A DNA stretch of 64,000 nt from Mesorhizobium waimense (GCF_003601975.1 NZ_QZWZ01000002.1:124001-188000); one strand, 5' to 3'. Positions 7,469 through 16,311 are shown, counted from the first letter of the stretch. Made by a program: numbers and translations. Notes: generated by a model not told the origin, from the sequence alone.

Positions 7469-7561
7469 AATTTGCGTAGCACGAAAACGTCGCGAAGACC
7501 AAGTGTTGGGAAGACCAAGCGTTAGCCGCACCGAAACAGGTTACAAGGGGAAGTCCTGGTC

Positions 7562-8890
7562 ATGTCCAACCGGCTGAAAGTCACGCCGAACGATCTCAGC
7601 GCATTCTGGATGCCGTTCACGGCAAACCGCCAGTTCAAGCAGGCGCCACGCATGTTCGTGTCCGCCAAGGACATGCACTACACAACCAGCGACGGACGCA
7701 AGGTGCTCGACGGCACCGCCGGCCTCTGGTGCGTCAATGCCGGCCATTGCCGTCCGAAGATTACGGAGGCGATCCAGCACCAGGCGGCCGAGCTCGACTA
7801 TGCGCCGGCCTTCCAGATGGGGCACCCGATCGTGTTCGAACTGGCGAACCGCCTGGTCGACATCGCGCCGAAGGGCATGGACCATGTCTTCTTCACCAAT
7901 TCCGGTTCGGAATCGGTCGACACGGCGCTGAAGATGGCGATCGCCTATCACCGCGCCAAGGGCGAGGGCGCGCGCACCCGCCTGATCGGTCGCGAGCGCG
8001 GCTATCACGGCGTCAATTTCGGCGGCATCTCGGTCGGCGGCATCGTCTCCAACCGCAAGATGTTCGGCACGCTGCTCGGCGGTGTCGATCACATGCCGCA
8101 CACGCACCTGCCGGAGAAGAACGCTTTCTCCAAGGGCGTGCCGGAGCACGGTGCGGAACTCGCCAACGAGCTGGAGCGCATCGTCGCGCTGCATGACGCC
8201 TCGACGATCGCCGCCGTCATCGTCGAGCCGGTTGCCGGTTCCACAGGCGTCATCCTGCCGCCCAAGGGCTATCTCCAGAAGCTGCGCGAGATCTGCACCA
8301 AGCACGGCATCCTGCTGATCTTCGATGAGGTCATCACCGGTTTCGGCCGCCTCGGCGCGCCGTTCGCCGCCGACTATTTCGGCGTGACGCCCGACATCAT
8401 GACGACGGCCAAGGGCGTCTCCAACGGCGTCATCCCTATGGGCGCGGTGTTCGTGAAGAAGGAAATCCACGACGCCTTCATGACCGGCCCCGAGCACATG
8501 ATCGAGTTCTTCCACGGCTACACCTATTCGGGCAACCCGATCGCCTGCGCGGCCGCACTCGGCACGCTCGACACCTACAAGGAAGAGGGCTTGCTCACCC
8601 GCGGCGAGGAACTGGCGCCCTATTGGGAAGACGCGCTGCATTCACTGAAGGGCGAGCCGAATGTCATCGATATCAGAAACATCGGCCTGATCGGCGCTAT
8701 CGAACTGGCGCCGATCGCCGGCCAGCCGACCAAGCGGGCCTTCTCGGCCTTCGTCAAGGCGTTCGAGCGCGGCGCGCTGATCCGCACCACCGGCGACATC
8801 ATCGCGCTGTCGCCGCCGCTGATCATCACCAAGGGCCAGATCAACGAATTGATCGACCATGTGCGTGATGTGCTGAGGTCGATAGATTGA
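7562..8890 (+). CDS. Class III aminotransferase, probable beta-alanine (omega-amino acid):pyruvate transaminase
   Basis: 442 residues of the class III PLP fold. The PLP aspartate is in LLIFDEVITGFGR (Asp255), the Schiff-base lysine is Lys284 in TTAKGVSNG, and FTNSGSESVDTALK is the phosphate-binding loop near 111-124. It closely resembles omega-amino-acid:pyruvate aminotransferases. In this operon it would convert beta-alanine or 3-aminoisobutyrate, the end products of pyrimidine ring cleavage, to the semialdehyde. It is the first gene of the operon, has an AAGGGGAAG ribosome site, and the predicted RutR operator lies upstream. Amino-donor specificity is inferred from context. Confidence 0.92.
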   Translation: MSNRLKVTPNDLSAFWMPFTANRQFKQAPRMFVSAKDMHYTTSDGRKVLDGTAGLWCVNAGHCRPKITEAIQHQAAELDYAPAFQMGHPIVFELANRLVDIAPKGMDHVFFTNSGSESVDTALKMAIAYHRAKGEGARTRLIGRERGYHGVNFGGISVGGIVSNRKMFGTLLGGVDHMPHTHLPEKNAFSKGVPEHGAELANELERIVALHDASTIAAVIVEPVAGSTGVILPPKGYLQKLREICTKHGILLIFDEVITGFGRLGAPFAADYFGVTPDIMTTAKGVSNGVIPMGAVFVKKEIHDAFMTGPEHMIEFFHGYTYSGNPIACAAALGTLDTYKEEGLLTRGEELAPYWEDALHSLKGEPNVIDIRNIGLIGAIELAPIAGQPTKRAFSAFVKAFERGALIRTTGDIIALSPPLIITKGQINELIDHVRDVLRSID

Positions 8891-8908
8891 TAGCTTAGAA
8901 CCACAGTC

Positions 8909-8934
8909 AGGGCGGCGTCGGGAACCGCCGCCCT
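8909..8934 (+). other. Intercistronic stem-loop
   Basis: A perfect 9-bp stem (AGGGCGGCG at 8909-8917 with 8926-8934) with an 8-nt loop lies between the transaminase and the hydrolase gene. No U-tract follows, so it is more likely an mRNA stabiliser or processing site than a terminator. Confidence 0.6.
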
Positions 8935-8961
8935 CTATGGAATGAAATGAGAGGACTTTGA

Positions 8962-10212
8962 ATGGCCGCCCCCGGCGAGAATCTGCGAGTGAATTCAGAC
9001 CGTTTGTGGGATTCGATAATGGAGATGGCGAAGATTGGCCCCGGCATTGCCGGCGGCAACAACCGCCAGACCGTGACCGACGAGGACGGCGAGGGCCGGC
9101 ATCTGTTCAAGCGCTGGTGCGAGGCCGCCGGGCTCGAAATGGGCCTCGACGAGATGGGCACCATGTTTGCCCGCCGCGAAGGCACCGACCCCAGCCTGCC
9201 GCCGGTCTATGTCGGCAGCCATCTCGACACGCAGCCGACCGGCGGCAAGTATGACGGCGTGCTCGGCGTGCTCGGCGGGCTCGAAGTCGTGCGCTCGCTC
9301 AACGATCTCGGCATCAAGACTAAACATCCAATCGTTGTCACCAACTGGACGAACGAGGAGGGCGCGCGCTTTGCGCCGGCGATGATGGCATCCGGCGTTT
9401 TCGCCGGTGTGCTCGACCAGGCCGAGGTCTACGAGCATGTCGACAAGGACGGCAAGAAATTCGGCGAGGAGCTCGAGCGCATCGGCTGGAAAGGCACCGA
9501 AAAGGTCGGAGAGCGCAAGATCCACGCCTTCTTCGAGCTGCATATCGAGCAAGGGCCGATCCTCGAGGACGAAGGCATCGACATCGGTGTCGTCACCCAC
9601 GGCCAGGGGCTGAAATGGCTTCAGGTGACGCTGACCGGCAAGGAGGCGCATACCGGCTCGACGCCGATGCCGAAGCGCCGCAATGCTGGGCTCGGCATGG
9701 CCCGGGTGATCGAACTGGTGCACGAGGTCGCCATGGACTACCAGCCGGACGCCGTCGGCGCGGTCGGCCATATGCAGGTCTATCCGAACTCGCGCAACAT
9801 CATTGCCGGACGCACCGTGTTCACCATCGACATCCGCTCGCCGCAAAAGGAAGTGCTGGATACGATGGATGCCCGCGTCCGCGAAGGCATCGACACGATC
9901 TGCGATGCGCTCGACATCAAATATCAAATCGAGCAGGTCGGCCATTTCGACCCGGTCACCTTCGACAAGGACTGCGTCAAGGCGATCCGCGATGCCGCCG
10001 ACCGGCTCGGCTACTCGCATCGCAACATCGTCTCCGGCGCCGGGCATGATGCCTGTTGGATCAACCGCGTCGCGCCGACGGCAATGGTGATGTGCCCCTG
10101 CGTCGACGGGCTCAGCCACAACGAAGCCGAGGACATCTCCAAGGAATGGGCAGCGGCCGGCGCCGACGTGCTGTTCCACGCGGTGGTGGAGACAGCGGAG
10201 ATCGTGGCTTGA
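8962..10212 (+). CDS. Zn-dependent N-carbamoyl amino acid hydrolase (beta-ureidopropionase type, M20 family)
   Basis: 416 residues of the M20/AllC-HyuC amidohydrolase family. Metal and catalytic motifs are in order: GSHLDTQPTGGKYDG (His87, Asp98), NEEGARF (Glu132-133), ELHIEQGPILE near 195, and GAGHDACW near 366. The lid domain contains GKEAHTGSTPM. It hydrolyses an N-carbamoyl group to ammonia, CO2 and an amino acid; within this operon the substrate is most likely N-carbamoyl-beta-alanine or its methyl homologue. Allantoate or L-carbamoyl amino acids are alternatives for the family. Its TGA stop overlaps the TTG start of the next gene. Confidence 0.92.
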   Translation: MAAPGENLRVNSDRLWDSIMEMAKIGPGIAGGNNRQTVTDEDGEGRHLFKRWCEAAGLEMGLDEMGTMFARREGTDPSLPPVYVGSHLDTQPTGGKYDGVLGVLGGLEVVRSLNDLGIKTKHPIVVTNWTNEEGARFAPAMMASGVFAGVLDQAEVYEHVDKDGKKFGEELERIGWKGTEKVGERKIHAFFELHIEQGPILEDEGIDIGVVTHGQGLKWLQVTLTGKEAHTGSTPMPKRRNAGLGMARVIELVHEVAMDYQPDAVGAVGHMQVYPNSRNIIAGRTVFTIDIRSPQKEVLDTMDARVREGIDTICDALDIKYQIEQVGHFDPVTFDKDCVKAIRDAADRLGYSHRNIVSGAGHDACWINRVAPTAMVMCPCVDGLSHNEAEDISKEWAAAGADVLFHAVVETAEIVA

Positions 10213-10679
10213 AGCCTCGGCGCACCTTTGACGAGGACCGGACGCTCAACGTGCTGCTGGGCTGGAAGGCGGATCAGCCGCCTTATCCGACTTCTCTTGT
10301 CGAACGGGGCAGCATCGCCTTGGCAACGCCGCTGCGCAATCTGACCAATGAGCAGATACTTCTCCTGGTCAGCCAAGGGTTCGGACTGGAATATGTGGTT
10401 CCCAAAGCGATATCCATCCTCGCTGAAAATCCCTTGATAGGGGTGACGTTCTACGACGGCGATCTGCTTGAAAGTTGCCTGAAGGTTTCTGCGGAGTTCT
10501 GGATGGAACATCACGATCTGTGGATCGAGCTTGACGGGATTTTGCGGTCGCTGGATCAGACCATGTCAGACATCGGCAAGCATCGCGCGCATTTCGAGTC
10601 CGCTTGGGAGGCTTGGAGCAGACAGGACACGAGCACCATAAGTCGAAGAAAGCTTAGGCCTGCCAACGCGGGCATATAG
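10209..10679 (+). CDS. CdiI-like (contact-dependent growth inhibition immunity) family protein
   Basis: 156 residues with no membrane segment. The pattern TLNVLLGWKADQPPYPTSLVER, then PLRNLTNEQILLLVSQGFGLEYVVP, then NPLIGVTFYDGDLLESCLK, then FW resembles, from memory, the CdiI_3 immunity family found beside CDI toxins. No CdiA, CdiB or toxin tip is present here. I chose TTG 10209 because it overlaps the hydrolase stop as TTGA, giving a family-like N-terminus; the frame stays open back to 10056 but that part is a shadow of the hydrolase. The stop is 13 bp before dihydropyrimidinase. It is either an orphan immunity gene or a repurposed regulatory or chaperone-like member of the pathway operon. 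Confidence 0.72.
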   Translation: MKPRRTFDEDRTLNVLLGWKADQPPYPTSLVERGSIALATPLRNLTNEQILLLVSQGFGLEYVVPKAISILAENPLIGVTFYDGDLLESCLKVSAEFWMEHHDLWIELDGILRSLDQTMSDIGKHRAHFESAWEAWSRQDTSTISRRKLRPANAGI

Positions 10680-10692
10680 GGGAACAACAAAA

Positions 10693-12144
10693 ATGACCAA
10701 AGTCATCAGGAACGGCACTATCGTCACCGCCGACCGCACCTGGAAGGCCGACGTGCTGATGCAGCACGGCAAGATCGCCGCCATCGGCTCGAACCTTCAC
10801 GGCGATCATGAGTTCGACGCCGCTGGCTGCTACGTCATGCCGGGCGGCGTCGATCCGCACACGCATCTCGAAATGCCGTTCATGGGCACCTATTCGGCTG
10901 ACGATTTCGAATCCGGCACCCGCGCGGCCTTGTCGGGCGGCACGACGATGGTGGTCGATTTCTGCCTGCCGTCGCCGAAGCAGTCGCTGCTCGAAGCCTT
11001 GCAGATGTGGGACAACAAGACCTCGAAGGCGTCCTGCGATTATTCCTTCCACATGGCGATCACCTGGTGGGGCAAGCAGGTGTTCGACGAGATGGCCACC
11101 GTCGTCGACAAGGGCATCACCTCGTTCAAGCATTTCATGGCCTACAAGGGCGCGCTGATGGTCGATGACGACGAGATGTATGCGTCGTTCCAGCGCTGCG
11201 CCGATCTCGGCGCGCTGCCGCTGGTCCATGCCGAGAACGGCGACGTGGTCGCGGCGCTTTCGCAAAAGCTGCTCGCGGCCGGCAACAACGGCCCGGAGGG
11301 GCACGCCTATTCGCGTCCGCCGGAGGTGGAGGGCGAAGCGACCAACCGCGCCATCATGATCGCCGACATGGCCGGCGTGCCGCTCTATGTCGTGCATGTC
11401 TCCTGCGAACAGGCGCATGAGGCGATCCGCCGGGCGCGCCAGAAAGGCATGCGCGTGTTCGGCGAGCCGTTGATCCAGCATCTGACGCTGGATGAGAGCG
11501 AATATTTCAACAAGGATTGGGACCATGCGGCGCGCCGCGTGATGAGCCCGCCCTTCCGCAACAAGCTGCATCAGGATTCGCTGTGGGCCGGCCTGCAGGC
11601 CGGATCGCTGCAAGTGGTGGCGACCGACCATTGCGCCTTCACCACTAGCCAAAAGCGCAACGGCGTCGGCGATTTCACCAAGATCCCGAACGGCACCGGT
11701 GGGCTCGAGGATCGCATGCCGATGCTCTGGACCACAGGCGTCAACACCGGACGGCTGACGATGAACGAGTTCGTCGCGGTGACCTCGACCAATATCGCCA
11801 AGATCCTCAACATGTATCCAAAGAAGGGCGCCATCGTCGAAGGCGCGGATGCCGACATCGTCGTCTGGGACCCGAAGCGCAAGAAGAAGATCACCTCGAA
11901 GAAGCAGCAGTCGGTGATCGACTACAATGTCTTCGAAGGTTTCGAGGTGACCGGCCTGCCGCGCTTTGTCTTCTCGCGAGGCGAGTTGTCGATCGAGGAG
12001 TCGGACGTCAAGGCAAAGCCCGGCCATGGCGAGTTCGTCGCGCGCGAGCCGAACGCGGCAGTCAACCGGGCTCTGTCGACCTGGAAGGAAATTTCTGCGC
12101 CGCGCAAGGTGGAGCGCACCGGCATTCCGGCGACCGGAGTTTGA
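10693..12144 (+). CDS. hydA: Dihydropyrimidinase (D-hydantoinase family)
   Basis: 483 residues of the cyclic amidohydrolase superfamily; it opens the dihydropyrimidine ring to the N-carbamoyl beta-amino acid. Binuclear zinc ligands are visible: DPHTHLE (His56, His58), the carbamylated lysine in FKHFMAYKG (Lys152), VHAENGD near 182, VVHVSC near 238, and VATDHCAF (Asp near 316). The length is typical. An AGGGGAAC ribosome site overlaps the preceding stop. It sits downstream of the transaminase and hydrolase and supplies the middle step of the pathway. The stop forms a TTGA overlap with a small secreted protein gene. Confidence 0.95.
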   Translation: MTKVIRNGTIVTADRTWKADVLMQHGKIAAIGSNLHGDHEFDAAGCYVMPGGVDPHTHLEMPFMGTYSADDFESGTRAALSGGTTMVVDFCLPSPKQSLLEALQMWDNKTSKASCDYSFHMAITWWGKQVFDEMATVVDKGITSFKHFMAYKGALMVDDDEMYASFQRCADLGALPLVHAENGDVVAALSQKLLAAGNNGPEGHAYSRPPEVEGEATNRAIMIADMAGVPLYVVHVSCEQAHEAIRRARQKGMRVFGEPLIQHLTLDESEYFNKDWDHAARRVMSPPFRNKLHQDSLWAGLQAGSLQVVATDHCAFTTSQKRNGVGDFTKIPNGTGGLEDRMPMLWTTGVNTGRLTMNEFVAVTSTNIAKILNMYPKKGAIVEGADADIVVWDPKRKKKITSKKQQSVIDYNVFEGFEVTGLPRFVFSRGELSIEESDVKAKPGHGEFVAREPNAAVNRALSTWKEISAPRKVERTGIPATGV

Positions 12145-12518
12145 ACTTGGCGAGTCCGGTGGCGCTCATTTCGTTACTCGTGGCGATCGTCATCTCTGGT
12201 CCGGCAACAGCGGCCGGCGTGCTGGCTGGCTCCTGGGGCAATGATGCCGGCTGTGCCGGCGTTAAGGCCGGTTATCAAGACGGCGACGACTATATCGTGC
12301 TGACCGCCGAAGGGATCGAAACCTATGGCAGCGGCTGCCGGTTCGCGCAGCAGTTGATCTCGGCGCCCGGCACGCAGTCGCTCAGCTCGACCTGTTCCGC
12401 CGAGGGCGAGGATGGGACGACTGTCGAAACCGTCAAGGTCACGAACAAGGGGGCGGACGGGTTCTTCGTGACCATTCCCGGCCTTGAAGAGCTGGGGCCG
12501 CTGCAGTCGTGTTCGTGA
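12141..12518 (+). CDS. Small secreted four-cysteine protein (copy 1)
   Basis: 125 residues with an N-terminal signal peptide (SPVALISLLVAIVISGPATAAG, cleavage near residue 25). The mature part has four cysteines in the order GCAG, GCRF, TCSAEGE and a C-terminal SCS, consistent with two disulfides. TTG 12141 overlaps the dihydropyrimidinase TGA; a second TTG at 12147 is also possible. It shares the pattern NxxGC, CxF, CxAEGE and final Cys with the next gene, so the two are diverged tandem paralogues. No function is recognised. It is coupled to the catabolic operon, so a periplasmic role connected with pyrimidine use is possible. Confidence 0.72.
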   Translation: MNLASPVALISLLVAIVISGPATAAGVLAGSWGNDAGCAGVKAGYQDGDDYIVLTAEGIETYGSGCRFAQQLISAPGTQSLSSTCSAEGEDGTTVETVKVTNKGADGFFVTIPGLEELGPLQSCS

Positions 12519-12538
12519 TGTTGGGTTGGGGGTTGAGC

Positions 12539-12916
12539 ATGCGCGGTTTTGGTCTGGCTCTTGGCACGGCTGTCGTTCTGGCCGCCGGGCAGGCTTCGGC
12601 CGCTGCGATCGACCTGTCGAAACCCTACGGCAACAAGTCCGGCTGCATCAACAAAAACGGCCAGGAGGTCTATGCCGAGGACATGTTGCTCCTGACCGAC
12701 GAGGCATTCGTTACCGCAGCCAGCGCCTGCACCTTCACCGAAAAGCAGGTACGGGCCGACGGTTCGCTGGTGGTCAAATCCATGTGCGCGGCGGAGGGCG
12801 AGGAAGGTCAGTCGCCGATACAGTTCACCATCAAGCGCAGCCCCAAGAATGCCAAAAAGCTGGTGATCGCCGACGAGGACGGCACCGTCTACGGGGAAGT
12901 GTCCCGGTGCCGATGA
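12539..12916 (+). CDS. Small secreted four-cysteine protein (copy 2)
   Basis: 125 residues with a signal peptide (FGLALGTAVVLAAGQASAAA, cleavage near 22). Mature cysteines occur in GCIN, ACTF, MCAAEGE and a C-terminal RCR, mirroring copy 1. I chose ATG 12539 because a G-rich stretch (GGGGG) lies at ribosome-site distance; ATG 12518, overlapping the previous stop, is an alternative that lengthens the signal peptide by seven residues. The family is unrecognised. It ends 24 bp before a convergent cupin gene. Confidence 0.75.
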   Translation: MRGFGLALGTAVVLAAGQASAAAIDLSKPYGNKSGCINKNGQEVYAEDMLLLTDEAFVTAASACTFTEKQVRADGSLVVKSMCAAEGEEGQSPIQFTIKRSPKNAKKLVIADEDGTVYGEVSRCR

Positions 12917-12939
12917 CGGCGAGATCCCTTACGACTTTG

Positions 12940-13344
12940 TCAGGCGACCAGCGCATCCAGTTCCGGCAGCAGGACGACGCTTTCCTGTTCGTTGGGATCG
13001 GTGCGGGCAATGACCGCCGAGGCCGGGCTGCTGCTCAGATTGGCCGGCAGGTGCGCGACACCGGCGGGGATGTAGAAGAGATCGCCGGCCTTGACCAGGA
13101 TCTGCTGCTCGAGCCGGTCGCCATACCAGGTGTGGACCTCGCCGGAGAGCACGTAGATCGCCGTCTCGTGGCTTTCATGCATGTGCGCCTTGGCGCGGGC
13201 GCCGGGCGGCATGGAGAGAAGATGCATGCAGATGCCGGAAGAGCCGACGGTCTCGGCAGCGATGCCGGCGAAGTAGCTCAGTCCCTGCTTGCCTTCATAA
13301 GAGCTTTCAGGGCGGATAAGATGACAAGTGGGTTTAGGCGACAT
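12940..13344 (-). CDS. Cupin domain protein
   Basis: 134 residues forming a single small beta-barrel. The metal motif G-A-R-A-K-A-H-M-H-E-S-H-E (near 48-60) and the second motif PAGVAHLP with a preceding GDLFYIP identify the cupin. Such proteins are often enzymes or regulators acting on small ligands. It is transcribed opposite to the flanking pyrimidine genes and splits the catabolic operon from the ABC transporter genes. A role in the pathway is possible only by association. Confidence 0.85.
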   Translation of the reverse strand: MSPKPTCHLIRPESSYEGKQGLSYFAGIAAETVGSSGICMHLLSMPPGARAKAHMHESHETAIYVLSGEVHTWYGDRLEQQILVKAGDLFYIPAGVAHLPANLSSSPASAVIARTDPNEQESVVLLPELDALVA

Positions 13345-13460
13345 CGGGGAAACTCCGGGCGTCGATCTGATGGGACAGGACGAGTGGAAAACAACGCTAG
13401 GACAAAATCAACCGGATTCCAGCCAGCGCAGCAGCGATGCGGCGAGGCAGGTTGCAGCCT

Positions 13461-14252
13461 ATGACAAGGAATTCGCCAGCCGTCGTTTCGGCAAGCAAAC
13501 TCGGACTGACCTTCCAGACCAATGACGGGCCGGTGCAGGCGCTGTCAAATGTCGACCTGACCATCGGCAAGGGCGAATTCGTCTCCTTCATCGGGCCATC
13601 CGGTTGCGGCAAGACGACCTTGCTGCGTGTAATTGCCGATCTGGAGAAGCCGACCGCCGGAACCATCTCGGTCAACGGCATGACGCCAGAGCAGGCGCGC
13701 GAAAGCCGTGCTTATGGCTATGTCTTCCAGGCGGCGGCGCTGTTCCCGTGGCGCACGATCGAGCGCAATGTGGGGCTGCCGCTGGAGATCATCGGTCTCT
13801 CCAAGGCGGAGCAGGCCGAGCGCATCAAGCGTACTCTGGAATTGGTCAACCTGTCCGGCTTCGAGAAGAAATATCCCTGGCAGCTCTCCGGCGGCATGCA
13901 GCAGCGCGCCTCGATTGCACGCGCGCTCGCCTTCGATGCCGATCTGCTTTTGATGGACGAGCCGTTCGGTGCGCTGGACGAGATCGTGCGCGACCATCTC
14001 AACGAACAATTGCTGGAATTGTGGGAGCGGACCAACAAGACGATTTGTTTCGTCACCCACTCCATTCCCGAGGCGGTTTATCTCTCGACGCGCATCGTCG
14101 TCATGTCACCGCGCCCTGGCCGCGTCAGCGATATCATCGAATCGACACTGCCGAAGAAGCGGCCGCTCGATATCCGCGAGACGCCGGAATTCCTGGCGAT
14201 CGCAGCCCGCGTGCGCGACGGCCTGAGGGCAGGGCACAGCTATGATGATTGA
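13461..14252 (+). CDS. ABC transporter ATP-binding protein (NitT/TauT/ThiZ type)
   Basis: 263 residues with a complete ABC ATPase: Walker A GPSGCGKTT near residue 43, Q-loop FQAAALFPW near 90, signature LSGGMQQRASIARAL near 140, Walker B LLLMDEPFGALDE near 160, and H-loop VTHSIPEAVYLS. The short form without a C-terminal regulatory domain is typical of SsuB/TauB/ThiZ. ATG 13461 gives the family N-terminus; an upstream ATG at 13437 adds eight residues. It energises the two permeases that follow. Substrate inference is under the binding protein. Confidence 0.92.
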   Translation: MTRNSPAVVSASKLGLTFQTNDGPVQALSNVDLTIGKGEFVSFIGPSGCGKTTLLRVIADLEKPTAGTISVNGMTPEQARESRAYGYVFQAAALFPWRTIERNVGLPLEIIGLSKAEQAERIKRTLELVNLSGFEKKYPWQLSGGMQQRASIARALAFDADLLLMDEPFGALDEIVRDHLNEQLLELWERTNKTICFVTHSIPEAVYLSTRIVVMSPRPGRVSDIIESTLPKKRPLDIRETPEFLAIAARVRDGLRAGHSYDD

Positions 14253-14281
14253 GGCGGTGCCAACCGCGCGGGGGCTGCTCA

Positions 14282-15160
14282 ATGGATAGCTTTCGCGACA
14301 AGATCGTTCCAGTGACCTCGATCCTCTTGGGTGTGGTCGTCGTCTGGTACGTCATGGCAGTTATCCTCAACACGCCGTTCCAGCGCGATCTCGACCGCCG
14401 CGCCAACGAAGCGCCTGGCGCTGTGGAATTCCTTGGCAAGACGCTTTCGCAACCGAAGCCGACGCTGCCGGCGCCGCACCAGGTGGCGACGAATTTCTTC
14501 GAAAACACGTTCCTGCGCAGCGTCACTTCAAACCGCAGCCTGGTCTACAATGCCTGGGTGACGCTGTCGTCGACGCTGCTCGGCTTTGCCTTCGGCACCG
14601 CGCTCGGCATCGTGATTGCCGTCGGCATCGTGCATGTGGCAACGCTCGAGCGCAGCCTGATGCCGTGGATCATCGCATCGCAGACCATTCCGATCCTGGC
14701 GGTGGCGCCGATGATCATCGTCGTGCTGGCGGCGATCGGCATCACCGGGCTGATCCCCAAGGCGCTGATATCGACCTACCTGTCGTTCTTCCCCGTCGCT
14801 GTCGGCATGGTCAAGGGGCTGCGTTCGCCCGAGATCATGCATCTCGACCTCATGCATACCTACAATGCCAGCCGCTCGCAGACCTTCTGGAAGCTGCGCG
14901 TGCCGGCCTCGGTGCCGTTCCTGTTCACCTCGATGAAGGTAGCGGTGGCGGCGAGCCTGGTCGGCGCCATTGTCGGCGAATTGCCGACGGGCGCGGTCGC
15001 CGGCATCGGCGCCAAGCTGCTCGCCGGCGCCTATTACAGCCAGACCATCGACATCTGGTCGGCGCTGGTCGCCGGCTCGGTCGTGGCCGCACTCCTGGTC
15101 ATGGTGGTCGGCATCGCCGGACGCCTCGTCGACCGCGCCATGGGCGGGAGGCCGGCATGA
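14282..15160 (+). CDS. ABC transporter permease 1
   Basis: 292 residues with about six membrane helices. The cytoplasmic EAA loop, MHTYNASRSQTFWKLRVPASVP near 193-214, contacts the ATPase. N-terminal residues 30-70 form an unusual periplasmic stretch (DLDRRANEAPGAVEF, then PAPHQV) before the conserved NAWVTLSSTLLGF start of the permease domain. ATG 14282 is chosen with GGGGGC upstream; a TTG at 14249 overlapping the ATPase stop is an alternative. It overlaps permease 2 by ATGA at 15157-15160. Confidence 0.9.
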   Translation: MDSFRDKIVPVTSILLGVVVVWYVMAVILNTPFQRDLDRRANEAPGAVEFLGKTLSQPKPTLPAPHQVATNFFENTFLRSVTSNRSLVYNAWVTLSSTLLGFAFGTALGIVIAVGIVHVATLERSLMPWIIASQTIPILAVAPMIIVVLAAIGITGLIPKALISTYLSFFPVAVGMVKGLRSPEIMHLDLMHTYNASRSQTFWKLRVPASVPFLFTSMKVAVAASLVGAIVGELPTGAVAGIGAKLLAGAYYSQTIDIWSALVAGSVVAALLVMVVGIAGRLVDRAMGGRPA

Positions 15161-16311
15161 ACTGGCTGAAACCCTCCTGGCAAGCGGTTCTGGCGGTCGC
15201 GCTGTGCCTGATCGCGGTCGCACTCGGCGCGATAACGAAGCCGGAAGCGGCGGCGATGGCGCAGCCCGAAGCGTCTTTGGACTATCCCTACCTTGTGACG
15301 AAGGGTCTGATGTTCGGCCTGCTTTTGATCGCAGCTTTAGTCTCGATGACCAAGCTGCCGGCCATCGTTGAAGCTCTGGTGCTGTTCGTCGGCGCGCATC
15401 TTACCGCCTGGCTGTTGATCACGGGCATAAACGGGTTCGAAGGCACGGCATTGGCACCGTATTTCCTCGTTCTCGCCACCGCCTGGCTGCTGGGCTGGCG
15501 CTGCGTTGCGGTGCTGTCTTCCCTGCGCCCTGTCGCGAATTGGGCGAAGACGGCACTTCGCCTGATCATCCCCGCCATCTTCGGCGCCTGGATCCTGATC
15601 CTCTGGGAAGCGATCACGCGTGGCGCCGGCATCCCCTTCATCCTGTTGCCGCCGCCAAGCGCCATCGGTGCACGCATCGCCGGTTCGCTGCCGGTGCTGG
15701 GTGCTGACGTGCGGCAGACCATCTTCAAGGCGGTGATCTTTGGCTATGTCGTGGGCAGCGGTGCCGGCTTCCTCGCCGCGATCGCGGCCGACCGCGTGCC
15801 GTTCCTGCGCCGCGGTCTGTTGCCGATCGGCAATATGGTCTCGGCGCTGCCGATCATCGGCGTCGCCCCTATCATGGTGATGTGGTTCGGCTTCGACTGG
15901 CAGTCCAAGGCGGCGGTGGTCATCATCATGACCTTCTTCCCGATGCTGGTGAACACGGTCGCCGGGCTTGCCGCCTCCGGTCATATGGAGCGCGACCTGA
16001 TGCGCACCTATGCGTCGGGCTACTGGCAGACGCTGTTCAAGCTGCGGCTGCCGGCGGCCGCGCCCTTCATCTTCAATGCGCTGAAGATCAATTCGACGCT
16101 GGCGCTGATCGGCGCCATCGTCGCCGAGTTCTTCGGCACGCCTGTTGTCGGCATGGGATTTCGCATTTCGACCGAGGTCGGGCGGATGAACATCGACATG
16201 GTGTGGGCCGAAATCGCAGTTGCAGCACTTGCGGGTTCGGTCTTTTATGGCGTGGTCGCTCTTTTCGAGAGAGCCGTCACGTTTTGGCATCCCTCTGTCC
16301 GTGGTGGATAG
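15157..16311 (+). CDS. ABC transporter permease 2 with N-terminal membrane extension
   Basis: 384 residues, about 120 longer than a usual NitT/TauT-type permease. The first 130 residues hold four extra hydrophobic segments (near 9-28, 46-65, 70-93 and 99-115). The standard permease domain follows, with ILWEAITRGAGIP, an EAA loop MRTYASGYWQTLFKLRLPAAAP near 283-304 and AEFFGTPVVGMG. ATG 15157 overlaps permease 1's stop; the open frame extends upstream but only as an antisense-free shadow of permease 1. It is the heterodimer partner of permease 1. Confidence 0.9.
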   Translation: MNWLKPSWQAVLAVALCLIAVALGAITKPEAAAMAQPEASLDYPYLVTKGLMFGLLLIAALVSMTKLPAIVEALVLFVGAHLTAWLLITGINGFEGTALAPYFLVLATAWLLGWRCVAVLSSLRPVANWAKTALRLIIPAIFGAWILILWEAITRGAGIPFILLPPPSAIGARIAGSLPVLGADVRQTIFKAVIFGYVVGSGAGFLAAIAADRVPFLRRGLLPIGNMVSALPIIGVAPIMVMWFGFDWQSKAAVVIIMTFFPMLVNTVAGLAASGHMERDLMRTYASGYWQTLFKLRLPAAAPFIFNALKINSTLALIGAIVAEFFGTPVVGMGFRISTEVGRMNIDMVWAEIAVAALAGSVFYGVVALFERAVTFWHPSVRGG

